A DNA stretch of 38,499 nt from Microvirga soli (GTDB lineage: Bacteria; Pseudomonadota; Alphaproteobacteria; Rhizobiales; Beijerinckiaceae): the NCBI RefSeq assembly GCF_016734765.1, contig NZ_JAERQE010000041.1, positions 1 through 38,499 on the forward strand. The letters are read 5' to 3'. Position numbers and translations under genes: made by a program. Within the stretch, counting starts at the first letter, position 1; every line of letters starts with the position of its first letter. The notes beneath the pieces were generated by a model that saw only the letters and a program-made list of their open reading frames with translations, was not told the origin of the DNA and did not search any database. Below are positions 16,830 through 25,915 of the stretch, piece by piece.

Positions 16830-19115
16830 TCAGGCACTGGTGAGACTAAGTTCCTGGTATTGCCGGATCCGATTCATGTCCACGCTGTTCAGGATCGCTC
16901 CCACGCACTGAAGACGTACGCCTTCGTCGGCTGCCAAGACTTCGCGTATGAGCTCCTTCGAAGTCTTGCCCCATTTCACGACGAGGAGCACGCAATCGAC
17001 CTTGCTTGCGAGAATCCTCGCCTCGCTCCCAGCAGTCAGGGGTGGCAGATCGACGACAATGTACTTGAAGTGAGCTTTGGTGTCCTGGAGAACCTGATCG
17101 AGTTCCCCGCCGGAGAAAAGATGACTCGGATGGGGCAAATCAGGGCGTTTGATCATGGGTAGCATTGCGACCCCACTGATAGGGCCCTCGTGCAAGGCGT
17201 CCGTCAAGGAACATGAACCTGCCAGAACGTCCATAAGACCGGTCGTGGCATTATGCGCAATAATCGCGCTGAGGTGAGGGTTCCTAGTATCGCCATCAAT
17301 CAGCAAGGTCGGCCCCTCTCCCCGCCCGAGATATGAAGCGAGATTGGCTGCAATCAGCGACCTGCCCTCTTGCGAAGCTACTGACAGGACACCGATGACC
17401 TTTGAAGCCTCGGAACCTGTGTCGGCGACCGAGAGCGCCGCCGATCTAAGGGCCTCCGCAAACTGCGACTCGGGAAAGAGGTCGACGAATCTAGCTAAGG
17501 CATATGACTGCTTTTCTACATCTTCCGAGGCTCTGCTGGTTGGAAAGCCGAACCTGTACGATCTCCCGATACGAGGGATGGAAATATGTGGCAGCAATCC
17601 AAGACACCGCATTGCGAGGTCTTCACGGACATCCTTGCAAGTTCGGACTGAACCGTCGCGGTACTCGCGCAAGGCTCCCCACGCTCCTCCGGCGAGCGCC
17701 CCGACAAACGCCGAAAGAACGATGCTGACGATAGGCTTCGGCTGACTAGGCTGGAGCGGTGGAGGGGCGGGAGTCACAACCCGGGCGTCGCCTAATGGAA
17801 AAGATTGCTGCTGAATTGTTTGTTGATAGCGTTGTGAATAGGTATCGTAGAGAGTTCTATAGGTGTCGGCAGAACGCTCAAGCTCACGCAGCCGGACAAG
17901 CTTGGCGTTTGCGTTGGTGGCAATAGAAATCAAGTTGTTCACATTTCGCTCAAGCTCCTCCAGTCTCGCCTTCGCAATTTCGAAGTCGCTCTCATAACTT
18001 TGCGCCACGGAGCCCAGCGCGGAGAGTAACTGCCGCTGGATCTCCGCCTTTTCAGTCCGATAATTAACCGCTCGCTCATGATCCGGTCCAAAGCGCGCAC
18101 TGATCTCTGCTTCACGCCTTCCGGCCTCAAGATAGCGCGATTGTAGATCATTGATGGCATTGTCCTTAAGTCCCTCGCCTATCAATGCCTCAAAGGAGTT
18201 CGTATTCAGAACATGGCGGATTCTATCCAACCGAGCGCCCGTACGAGCGACCTCCCCCCTGGCGGCAGCGAGTTGGGCATTGAGTTCGGACAGCTGCAGG
18301 TCAGTTACAAGCTGCCCTCCGACGGCAGTTAGATTATTGCTGGCGCGGAACTGCTGAGCAGCGAGATCGGCTTCGACAGACTGTTGCCGCAGCTCTTTGA
18401 GCCGCGCGAGAAGCCACGCGTTGGCACGTCGCGTGGCGTCGTACTTTCCTTCAAGCTGGTCGGTGAGATACGCCTCAACATAGGTGTTGGCTATGCGAGC
18501 CGCTTGATCTGCGTTCGTGCCCGTGTAGCTGATTGAGATAAGGTAGGTTTTGCCGACTCGGGTGATTGTCGTGCGGCTCAAGAGGCGGTAGGCGGCCGTC
18601 CACCTCGCGTTTTCCCGTGCCCGCAATCCATCGGGAATAGGCGCAGGCTTGTCTCCCGCTAGACTGACAAGAGAGCGAATAGTCCGGTCGATCGATCGGC
18701 CTAACCAAGCGATGATCCAACCATCATCGGTCCTGAAAGTCTGATCGTCAGCGAGATCCAATCTATCGACCACCGCAAGCGCAACTTTCGCGGACTTCAG
18801 CACCTCAACTTGACTATCGACAACGGTCGAAGAATCCACCGAACCAATTTCCGTTATCGCTGAGACGTCCTGAACGGCGCGAACCTGCCGGCGATCCATC
18901 ATGATGCTAGTAGTGGCTGTGAATAGGGGAACTGACGTGGTCACAAACAAGACCCCTACCAGAGCGCCAAGGGATGCGAACAAAAGGATTCTTTTCAGCT
19001 GGCGCCTGACAGCCGCTAGGATGAACCCGACGTCGATGTAATCGCCCTGATCTCTTCTATGAGGAAATGCGACGTTTGGTTCTCCGAGCGTCTTTTGCGT
19101 ATATCGTTGCAGCAT
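16830..19115 (-). CDS. exoP: ExoP/Wzc-like polysaccharide co-polymerase with altered kinase P-loop
   Basis: This 761-residue inner-membrane protein controls chain length and export with the Wzy polymerase and ExoF. The Wzz domain is at the N-terminus: DYIDVGFILAAVRRQLKR, then a membrane helix at about 41-63. A long periplasmic coiled coil follows, then PPPLQPSQPKP with the second membrane helix (VSIVLSAFVGALAGGAWGAL). The cytoplasmic part resembles a BY-kinase, with VIGVLSVASQEGRSLIAANL (Walker A), LLIDGD (604-609, Walker A') and YIVVDLPP (Walker B, D689). The invariant P-loop Lys is Arg585, and the C-terminus lacks a Tyr cluster, ending YQELSLTSA. It may therefore not phosphorylate. GAGGA precedes ATG 19115. 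The symbol reflects family similarity. Confidence 0.88.
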   Translation of the reverse strand: MLQRYTQKTLGEPNVAFPHRRDQGDYIDVGFILAAVRRQLKRILLFASLGALVGVLFVTTSVPLFTATTSIMMDRRQVRAVQDVSAITEIGSVDSSTVVDSQVEVLKSAKVALAVVDRLDLADDQTFRTDDGWIIAWLGRSIDRTIRSLVSLAGDKPAPIPDGLRARENARWTAAYRLLSRTTITRVGKTYLISISYTGTNADQAARIANTYVEAYLTDQLEGKYDATRRANAWLLARLKELRQQSVEADLAAQQFRASNNLTAVGGQLVTDLQLSELNAQLAAARGEVARTGARLDRIRHVLNTNSFEALIGEGLKDNAINDLQSRYLEAGRREAEISARFGPDHERAVNYRTEKAEIQRQLLSALGSVAQSYESDFEIAKARLEELERNVNNLISIATNANAKLVRLRELERSADTYRTLYDTYSQRYQQTIQQQSFPLGDARVVTPAPPPLQPSQPKPIVSIVLSAFVGALAGGAWGALREYRDGSVRTCKDVREDLAMRCLGLLPHISIPRIGRSYRFGFPTSRASEDVEKQSYALARFVDLFPESQFAEALRSAALSVADTGSEASKVIGVLSVASQEGRSLIAANLASYLGRGEGPTLLIDGDTRNPHLSAIIAHNATTGLMDVLAGSCSLTDALHEGPISGVAMLPMIKRPDLPHPSHLFSGGELDQVLQDTKAHFKYIVVDLPPLTAGSEARILASKVDCVLLVVKWGKTSKELIREVLAADEGVRLQCVGAILNSVDMNRIRQYQELSLTSA

Positions 19116-20122
19116 CCGGGTCCTCGCAACTCGTTTCGGCGCTGGTCCATAGCAACTACCATTGCTCCCGAACTAAGCGGGATCCAAGAGGCGCTGACTT
19201 CATGCCCATCCATAGTATAGGACTCAGTTGTTTGTTGGCGCCTTATATTCTGCAATGTCACTGTCGATACGCGACTTTCAAGATGCCATTATGTCAATCT
19301 AAGGCGTTAACCATTCGTGGCTAGTTGTTCGCGCGGCTGTCGATCGTCTCTCTAGAGCATCGCACATGAGCGGTACAACCGCACTGCTCATGAACACTCA
19401 AGCTTGTCTTAGGCAGGTCTAATTTAGCTGCTTTGTAGCTTGGTGCATGATTCCTTGCAGCAGTAACGGCGCGCCGAGCGCACTCATCTGAGTGCAAGTA
19501 TCCTGCCCGAACTCCATCGGCACGATCTCGGACAACGATCGAGCACCTCAAAGCGTCTTTGACTGCAGACGAGACGCTCGTGCCCCGGGCGGAGATGCCT
19601 CGGTGCGAAACGTTTGTGCCATAAGACAGTCTGGACATCACCCGAAGCAGAGGATTGTCGACGCCACCAATACATGTAGCAGGCGCGGGACGGTACATCA
19701 TGCGACGTGAACAGTCGGAGCGCGGATTCTAACAGATCGAGCGTCGGACTGCATCGGAGGCGGGCTCGATTTCGTGAAATCAATACTCAGCGGCGCACCT
19801 TGGCTTTTTCACTTGTTTCCTAGATACAGCACGGGGTGCTCTTCGCTAAGTCTAGTTCCCCGAAACTAGTTTAGCGCATGGTGGGATCTATGGGCGTTGG
19901 ATGTTCAGCCGTTGCCCTCGCCGAGCACTGCATTATAAATTCCGCCAGGAACCTTTGACTTTGCTGGGTGCCGCAAATTCCGATGCTTGAGTTATGCCAG
20001 ACAACTTGTCTTAACAGCGCGCTCATTGCACTCTCTACGTGAAGCGTCAGTCATGATTCCGGTGCAGGTGAGTTTGCTCCCTATCCGCACATGAACTCGC
20101 ACTTTGGTGACAGCAGGACCCT
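19116..20122. other. Long intergenic region between divergent exoP-like and exoY-like genes
   Basis: About 1 kb between two divergently read genes, so both promoters should lie here. No frame in either direction resembles a known protein. I see two small inverted repeats: CATGAGCGGT with ACTGCTCATG (about 19366-19393) and CTAGTT with AACTAG (19852-19869). Either could bind a regulator, but there is no further support. Confidence 0.4.
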
Positions 20123-20776
20123 ATGACCATGCTTACATCAAGGCTAACAGCCCCGTACGAACTCAATCGCACACCGCTCTCGCGAGGTGAGGAGATGTGC
20201 AGACGCGCGTTCGACCTCACCGTTGCGGTGGTAGCGCTTGCTCTTGCGCTGCCGCTGCTCATTGTCATTGCGATCGCGATACGCATTGATTCGCCGGGGC
20301 CGATCCTATTCCGTCAAACCCGAGGAGGGCTCAACAGTCGTCCATTTTGTATGTACAAGTTCCGCACAATGGGCGTCATCGAGGATGAGAGCGCAGTCAT
20401 GCAAGCTAGTCGCGATGATCCTCGCGTCACGCGGGTGGGACGCCGTCTCCGGCAAACTAGCCTTGATGAACTTCCGCAGTTGCTCAATGTCATCCGAGGT
20501 GAGATGTCACTCGTCGGGCCTCGCCCGCACGCGCTTCAGCACGATATCGAGTTCGGCAAAGTTGTCGACAGCTACGCGTTGAGAAGCCGGGTGAAACCGG
20601 GCATCACTGGATGGGCGCAGATCCATGGCCTTCGCGGCGGGATATCCACGGTGGAAGGCATTCAACGACGTGTCGACTTCGACAACGAGTACATCGCGCA
20701 CCGTAATCTGCGCCTCGATATTCTGATCCTCGTTCGAACGGTCCGTGAGGTGATCCGTCAAACGAATGCATACTAG
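20123..20776 (+). CDS. exoY: Initiating sugar transferase, ExoY/WcaJ-like
   Basis: This 217-residue polyprenyl-phosphate phosphoglycosyltransferase transfers the first sugar-phosphate to undecaprenyl phosphate at the inner membrane. It has the bacterial sugar transferase layout: one hydrophobic segment (DLTVAVVALALALPLLIVIA, about 31-50), then SPGPILFRQTRGG, the KFRTM motif (79-83) and the signature DELPQLLNVIRGEMSLVGPRP region (115-135). The KPGITGWAQIHG segment (159-170) follows. The length matches the short monotopic ExoY type, which lacks the extra N-terminal helices of WcaJ. CAGGA lies just ahead of ATG 20123; ATG 20129 is also possible. The stop overlaps a palindromic repeat. Confidence 0.92.
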   Translation: MTMLTSRLTAPYELNRTPLSRGEEMCRRAFDLTVAVVALALALPLLIVIAIAIRIDSPGPILFRQTRGGLNSRPFCMYKFRTMGVIEDESAVMQASRDDPRVTRVGRRLRQTSLDELPQLLNVIRGEMSLVGPRPHALQHDIEFGKVVDSYALRSRVKPGITGWAQIHGLRGGISTVEGIQRRVDFDNEYIAHRNLRLDILILVRTVREVIRQTNAY

Positions 20777-20848
20777 CGCATCGTCTAGACTCGGACGGAC
20801 ACGCTCGTGAAAAGTGGATCCATTTTTGGCTCCATACGATGCGCTAGT
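20772..20848. repeat. Intergenic palindromic repeat
   Basis: ACTAGCGCATCGT at 20772-20784 pairs perfectly with ACGATGCGCTAGT at 20836-20848. The enclosed 51 bases include GTGAAAAGTGGATCCATTTTT. It shares its arms with the repeats at 16681 and 37971, and it overlaps the stop codon of the exoY-like gene. Confidence 0.8.
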
Positions 20849-20915
20849 CCATAGAACGAGCAATGTCTCAAGCGGCATCGGCTTCAATCTCGAGACGTAT
20901 CTGTGGGAGAAACGC

Positions 20916-22361
20916 ATGCCGCTTCTATCGCTTAGATCGATGCTGACGCGCGGTGCGAAATGGCAGTTCCGGCTCTTCGCCCGCATAGACCACTGGACCG
21001 CTTTGGGCAGTGCGCTGGAGCAGCGATTGCAATACTTAGTATACTTATCGGGTTTATTGCGGTGTTCAGTTATTTCAGTTGCATGTCGATCGGTGCGGCA
21101 CGCAGGGCTGCGTCAGCGAATAGACAAACTCGCTTTCCCGCAGGATGCGTCAGCGAAAGCGCTTGCCGGATTGGCGCTTCTTGCTGTCTGTGGCGACCAG
21201 TGCCTCGCGCAAGGCCGAGACGCGCGAACCTTGTATATTGCACCTGTACCGGCAGGATCTGAGGACGGCTCCAACTGGTCAAATGCCGGGGCGCTGAATC
21301 GACTTCCTGAATTCATTGCCAAGCTTGCGTCCGGGGGCTCGATTCTGCTGAAGGCGGATGCCGGCCCCTACCGGGTCGACCGGCAGATCTCCATCCGAAA
21401 TGGCGGTAGCGAAGGCGCCCAAGTCACGATCTATGGCGCGGACGGGAATGGAAATCCCTCGAATGCCGAGATTCTTGGATCACGTGCGGATCCCTGGCTA
21501 CAGGGCGCGCATCCCGGACCGGAGGTGTTTCGCCTCCAAACGGGCGCTGACTATCTTGTCTTCAGGAATCTTTCCTTCCGCAACACGGGTAACGGCTGCT
21601 TCCGGGTGGCTGGAAGCATTCGCGGTCTGGGTATCGAAGATGTCTCTGCGCAAAATGTCCGCCGCTTCTTTGAGGTCAACCCCAGCGGCGAAGAGCAAAG
21701 CGCGCGGGTTAACGATCTGACGATCCGCCGCGTGGCGGTTCGGGGCTATTCAAAAGGAGCGTTTCGCATCAGGGGCGATTCAAGCAATGTCACGATGGAA
21801 GACATTATCGGCGACAGCGAACGTCAGGATGGCGACAACTTCGCGATCGGCGTCGCCCTGGAGGACACAGTCCACGACGTTGTTCTGAGGCGCGTGACAA
21901 TGATGAACAGTCACGATAGCTCAAACGCGTATTGGAACGGCGATGGATTTACAACCGAAAGTCGAGTCCGCAATGTCCGCTTCGAAGACACGGTGGCGTC
22001 CGGATCCACCGATGGCGGCTATGATCTCAAGTCTACTGAGACGACCCTGCGGCGCACCGTTGCCGATGACAACAAGCGCAACTACCGCATCTGGGGTGAC
22101 GCCACGATCGTCGATTGTGTCAGCCGCAGTCCGCACAAGCGTGGTGGGAGCGGCCTGCAGAACCACTTTTGGATTGCGAAAAGCGCAAGAGCGGATGTCT
22201 CCGGATGCGAGATCCAGGATTCCGATGAGCGAACTACAGTCTTTGAGGTCGAACACGGAGGATCGATCGTCGTCAAAAACACATCAATCAAGACGAGTCC
22301 AAGTGGGCGGCTGTCGTTGGTACGTGAGGGTGGTCATCTCCAGATCACACCGAGGCAGTAG
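20916..22361 (+). CDS. Parallel beta-helix protein, paralogue without RTX repeats
   Basis: A likely secreted or periplasmic polysaccharide-binding or -modifying protein. From ARTLYIAPVPAGSEDGSNWS to the end it parallels the protein at 8178. Shared features are FRNLSFRNTGNGCFRV, AYWNGDGFTTES, VRFEDTVASGSTDGGYDLKS and the NKRNYRIW block. It stops where the cadherin-like and RTX parts would begin. A hydrophobic stretch ending LALLAVCGDQCLAQG, just before the shared domain, looks like a Sec signal peptide. The start is uncertain. ATG 20916 has GGGAGA five bases upstream. ATG 20814 lies within the palindromic repeat. GTG 21093 would give a normal-length signal peptide. It is followed 20 bp later by a GT4 gene, probably in the same transcript. 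Confidence 0.75.
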   Translation: MPLLSLRSMLTRGAKWQFRLFARIDHWTALGSALEQRLQYLVYLSGLLRCSVISVACRSVRHAGLRQRIDKLAFPQDASAKALAGLALLAVCGDQCLAQGRDARTLYIAPVPAGSEDGSNWSNAGALNRLPEFIAKLASGGSILLKADAGPYRVDRQISIRNGGSEGAQVTIYGADGNGNPSNAEILGSRADPWLQGAHPGPEVFRLQTGADYLVFRNLSFRNTGNGCFRVAGSIRGLGIEDVSAQNVRRFFEVNPSGEEQSARVNDLTIRRVAVRGYSKGAFRIRGDSSNVTMEDIIGDSERQDGDNFAIGVALEDTVHDVVLRRVTMMNSHDSSNAYWNGDGFTTESRVRNVRFEDTVASGSTDGGYDLKSTETTLRRTVADDNKRNYRIWGDATIVDCVSRSPHKRGGSGLQNHFWIAKSARADVSGCEIQDSDERTTVFEVEHGGSIVVKNTSIKTSPSGRLSLVREGGHLQITPRQ

Positions 22362-22381
22362 CAGCCAAGTCGAGGTCCGTC

Positions 22382-23527
22382 ATGAAGATTTGTGTTCTTG
22401 GTCTCAGAGGCATTCCTCAAGTCAGTGGAGGCATCGAGATGCACTGCGAGCAACTCATTCCACGGCTGAAAAAGCGCCGGCCGGAGGATCAGTTCACCGT
22501 GATCGGGCGCAGGTCGCATTGTCCCAAAGATATTTCGGAGTTCGACGGCGTACAGATTGTTGCGTTAGCTCATGCGAGAGGTAAGTACCTCGAGACGATC
22601 TCGCATACTTTAATCGGGGTTCTGTATGCCAGATTTCGACTTCATGCCGAATTCATCCACATCCACGCTATTGGTCCTGCTTTGGTCGCTCCGCTGGCGA
22701 AGATGCTGGGCATGAGGGTGCTTGTGACTCACCACGGTGCCGATTACAACCGGGCACGCTGGAACGCGTTCGCCAAAGCGGTCCTTCACGCCGGCGAGTT
22801 CTGCGCTGTCCATTTCGCCGATCATATCATTTCAGTATCGCCATCCGCCGCGGATAGCTTACGGCGCCGCTATCGAGTGCGTTCGTCGTGCATCTCGTTT
22901 ATTCCAAATGGCTCAACTCACATGGCAGGGTCCGACTCCGGTTGCGACATGAACCAATCGGTCCTGTCGCGGTATGGACTGAATTGCCGTGATTATATAA
23001 TCACGGTCGGGCGTCTCGTGCCGGAAAAGGGGCTCGAGACCATCATCCAGGCGTTTCGCGACATTCCTCGCCCATCGAATCTCGTCCTTGTCGGAGGAGC
23101 TTCGTCGGAGGATCGATATGTCGAATATCTACGCCGCGAGGCAAATGAGCGTGTCATATTCACCGGCGCTCTCAATCCAGCAGACATTCGGGTGCTGCTG
23201 GCGAACGCCGGGTTGTTTGTCCTTGCATCCCGGCATGAGGGTCTGGCCATTGCCGCTTTGGAAGCCGCAGCGTCAGGGTGCCCGGTCCTCTTAAGTGACA
23301 TTCAAGCGAATCTCGATCTTGGCCTACCGGCGACAAGCTACTTCAAGTCTGGCGACGTGGACGACCTTCGAAGAAAGCTGTCCGCGCCGCATCAGACGTA
23401 TAGCGTCCCGTCGACGAACTTCTTACGCAACTACGACTGGGACAAGATCAGCGACGAGACAAACGCGATTTATGAGGCATTGGCTCGGCGTCCGGCGGGG
23501 AGCGCCTTGAGCGCACTCATCCCTTGA
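22382..23527 (+). CDS. Glycosyltransferase family 4 (GT-B)
   Basis: This 381-residue GT4 enzyme probably extends the repeat unit. The N-terminal motif GLRGIPQVSGGIEMHCEQL (7-25), with the Gly-Gly loop, begins the acceptor domain. IITVGRLVPEKGLETIIQAF (206-225) opens the donor domain. SRHEGLAIAALEAAASG holds the E-x7-E pair (E286 and E294). GAGGTCCGTC before ATG 22382 is a good ribosome binding site. It is of a different subgroup from the two minus-strand GT4 enzymes. Its last 11 bp overlap the end of the convergent gene at 23517-24656. Sugar specificity cannot be read from the sequence. Confidence 0.88.
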   Translation: MKICVLGLRGIPQVSGGIEMHCEQLIPRLKKRRPEDQFTVIGRRSHCPKDISEFDGVQIVALAHARGKYLETISHTLIGVLYARFRLHAEFIHIHAIGPALVAPLAKMLGMRVLVTHHGADYNRARWNAFAKAVLHAGEFCAVHFADHIISVSPSAADSLRRRYRVRSSCISFIPNGSTHMAGSDSGCDMNQSVLSRYGLNCRDYIITVGRLVPEKGLETIIQAFRDIPRPSNLVLVGGASSEDRYVEYLRREANERVIFTGALNPADIRVLLANAGLFVLASRHEGLAIAALEAAASGCPVLLSDIQANLDLGLPATSYFKSGDVDDLRRKLSAPHQTYSVPSTNFLRNYDWDKISDETNAIYEALARRPAGSALSALIP

Positions 23528-24656
23528 ATCCGCTGATATGGTGGTACACAGCCATAACTCTGGCAGCATGTGTTTTTGGCGAGAGTTCCTCGGCCACCTT
23601 GCGGCGGTCATCGAGGGGCAGGACAACGTCCTCCGGCGCAGACAGGACGCGTATGGCTGTGTCCGCGAATTCGGCAGCCGTGGCCTGAGGCCTGACCAGG
23701 ATCCCTCCAGACCAGCGGGCCACGATTTCGGAATGACCCGAATCGTCTGTCGCAACAAAAGGAACCCCGAGGAGCAGGGCTTCGACGAGGGTCCGACCGA
23801 AGGGTTCACCAAAGGCCGGGGCGAGCAAGATGTCCAGGATCGCGATGTTCATCTCGGGCGGTGACCGGAAGCCCGCCAGGACGAGCCTGTCGGCGATCCC
23901 ATGATCTGCCGCGCGGCTTTCCAAATCGCGGCTCTGGAAATCGCGTTCGCGGCCAAAGATGACGAACCGGGCGTTTGGCTCTCGCGCGGCGATGGCTGCA
24001 CAGACATCAACGAAAAAGTCGGGTCGCTTCCGAAACTGATAGTTGCCGATGAAACCGACGAGGAGCGGTTCCGCGTCTTCCGGTGCATGGGCGCGGAGTT
24101 CTGTCTGCCAGCCCTTGGGTGACTCGAGCACCGGATCTGGGAAAGGATTGAGAACGCATGTGATGCGGTTCCTGGGCAGAAACTGGAGATTCCGCCGGCA
24201 GTGGTCCGATATGGTAATGATGCCGTGCGATCTTCGCACAAGCGCACGATCGAACCAGCGCATCCTCAAGAGCGCTCGATGGTGATAGACGAGTGGCAGT
24301 CCGAGCATCCGTCCCGCGATGCCCCACGATTGAAGGCTCCAGATATCGTTGCAGTGAACGATGGCGCCGGGTCCATAGGACTTCAGTGTCCGGATTCGAT
24401 GGGACAGCCTCGCAATGTCAGCGATAGGATCACGGGCCTTCGCTGGAGCGTCTCCGGTGGAGCACACGTCAAGATCCATCTCGGCAGCTTGACGGGCGAC
24501 GTTCGAACCTGGAGCTGCGAGAACGACACACCTGATGCCATGGTCCGCCACCAGGGATCGCGCAAGGTGGAAGGTCGATATATGACTTCCGCCTACGGTT
24601 GAGCCCGTGAATGGGAACAGGATCGGCCCGAAGGTTGCATTAGTCCTTGACGTCAT
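23517..24656 (-). CDS. Glycosyltransferase family 4 (GT-B), paralogue of 15420-16604
   Basis: This 379-residue GT4 enzyme has STVGGSHISTFHLARSL in the N-terminal half and LPLVYHHRALLRM before the interdomain region. The donor domain begins LLVGFIGNYQFRKRPDFFVD and includes the E-x7-E motif in GEPFGRTLVEALLLG. It closely resembles the enzyme at 15420-16604 over its whole length, so the two arose by duplication and probably transfer related sugars. GTGAGGGCCA lies just before ATG 24656. The 3' ends of this gene and the plus-strand GT4 gene overlap by 11 bp. Confidence 0.87.
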   Translation of the reverse strand: MTSRTNATFGPILFPFTGSTVGGSHISTFHLARSLVADHGIRCVVLAAPGSNVARQAAEMDLDVCSTGDAPAKARDPIADIARLSHRIRTLKSYGPGAIVHCNDIWSLQSWGIAGRMLGLPLVYHHRALLRMRWFDRALVRRSHGIITISDHCRRNLQFLPRNRITCVLNPFPDPVLESPKGWQTELRAHAPEDAEPLLVGFIGNYQFRKRPDFFVDVCAAIAAREPNARFVIFGRERDFQSRDLESRAADHGIADRLVLAGFRSPPEMNIAILDILLAPAFGEPFGRTLVEALLLGVPFVATDDSGHSEIVARWSGGILVRPQATAAEFADTAIRVLSAPEDVVLPLDDRRKVAEELSPKTHAARVMAVYHHISGFKG

Positions 24657-24688
24657 TGGCCCTCACAGGATCGGTGCATTGACATGCT

Positions 24689-25563
24689 CTAGGTCGACAT
24701 TCCCCCGATGCTCGTTCCGGTCCCCCGGCAGACGATCCGCACGTTGAAACTCGGGGATCCATAGCGTTGCGCGACCCCGTTGATCGGCCGGTCGTTCATG
24801 TCTGCCGAGGGGGCTGCGAAAAAAGCGGTTTTCTGCAAAACTGACCAGTCCCATAGACCTTCGGATTGCTGGATTGTCCTGCAGGTGCTACTTGCGCGTC
24901 TCCCCATCCAGTACAGCCAGACATCACCCGCTTGCTGACTGAGCTCAAGAAAAGCCGCTTTGTCGACGACCTTGAGGGACAATGCTCTGGGCGCGTAAAG
25001 AATACCTCCGCGGCCAATTGGCAATGCTGTCGCGGAACCTTTTGGCTCGTTCAGATAGGCCCATCGTTCGAGAGGCAGCAATTTCCTCTGATCATCTAGC
25101 CGGATCTCGCGTGTCTGGTAACAGATGATCAACCCTAATCGGTCGGAGGAGGTCATGACCAAGCCCTCCAGCCAGCGTGACCCGTATTCGAGGAGACGTC
25201 GACCATGACGGTGAACAATTCGGGAATTGCCCCGACAGACGGAATAGTTTTCTTGAGCGACTGGATAACCTCGGTCGGGCAGATTTCTACGCCATACGAG
25301 CGGAGCCGGCGCACGGCTTTCGGGATTTCAGGGTCATCGTTATGGGACGTCCAAAGGACGATACGGTCAAGTTTGACGGTTTGGCATAGCAGGGATCGTA
25401 ACGTCAGAGGAAGAGTGGCGAGCCAGGAAGGATAGGATATCACGGATACGACAAGCAATCCTGGCAGCAGATCTTGCCGGTCAACGGTTCCGCTTCGCCA
25501 TCCCAAAGTGGAGAGCACGGCGCCAGTCCAGATGTTCAACGCTATCAGACGCCAATGCGCCAT
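24689..25563 (-). pseudogene. GT2-like glycosyltransferase, frameshifted
   Basis: The first part reads VVSVISYPSWLATLPLTLRS, LLCQTVKLDRIVLWTS and SLKKTIPSVGAIPELFTVMVD. This resembles GT2-like enzymes with VSLTTYPxR, LLxQTxKPDRIVLW and KLIPAL patterns followed by an acidic DD motif. Just there the frame breaks, near 25180. One frame ends SSNTGHAGWRAWS, while the neighbouring frame carries on EYGSRWLEGLVMTSSDRLGL, GGILYAPRALSLKVVDKAAF and DVWLYWMGRRA to a stop at 24689. A small indel near the metal-binding motif therefore inactivated the gene, unless it is a sequencing error. I took ATG 25563 as the start because upstream sequence looks like intergenic repeat. Confidence 0.65.
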
Positions 25564-25915
25564 CTTGAGAAGGCCCGTGGCTGGCGCATCGTGCGGACCT
25601 TTGGATCGTGGCGAACAATGCGTAGAGCATCGGGTCGATTCCAAACGTGGAGACCGCGCATGGAATCGATGTTTCAGGTCTTGGCCGCGATCCGGTACAG
25701 TTTCCAAAGATGGTTCCTCCGTGTCACGTCTGCCGTAAAGCAGAAATATACCGAAGGCCCGCTGAGACGTCGATGAGACGTTCAGCCGTTCTTAGTCTCG
25801 CTCATGCTCATTTGGAGATGCCAGTCGAGGAGTCAATCAGATGGTAAGGACTGCCTAATGTTGTACGAATTTCTTTCATTGGTCGCGCTCATGCCCTGGA
25901 TCGCGAATGACGGCT
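25564..25915. other. Intergenic stretch with repeat fragments
   Basis: About 350 bases. Around 25586-25640 the sequence GGCGCATCGTGCGGACC and AGAGCATCGG resembles the arms of the dispersed palindromic repeat, in degraded form. No gene or terminator is supported. Confidence 0.4.

Noticed and set aside
19116..20122. Search for a small RNA or regulator gene in the 1-kb divergent region
   Set aside because: Frames of 60-126 codons exist on both strands but none has a plausible composition, start or family.
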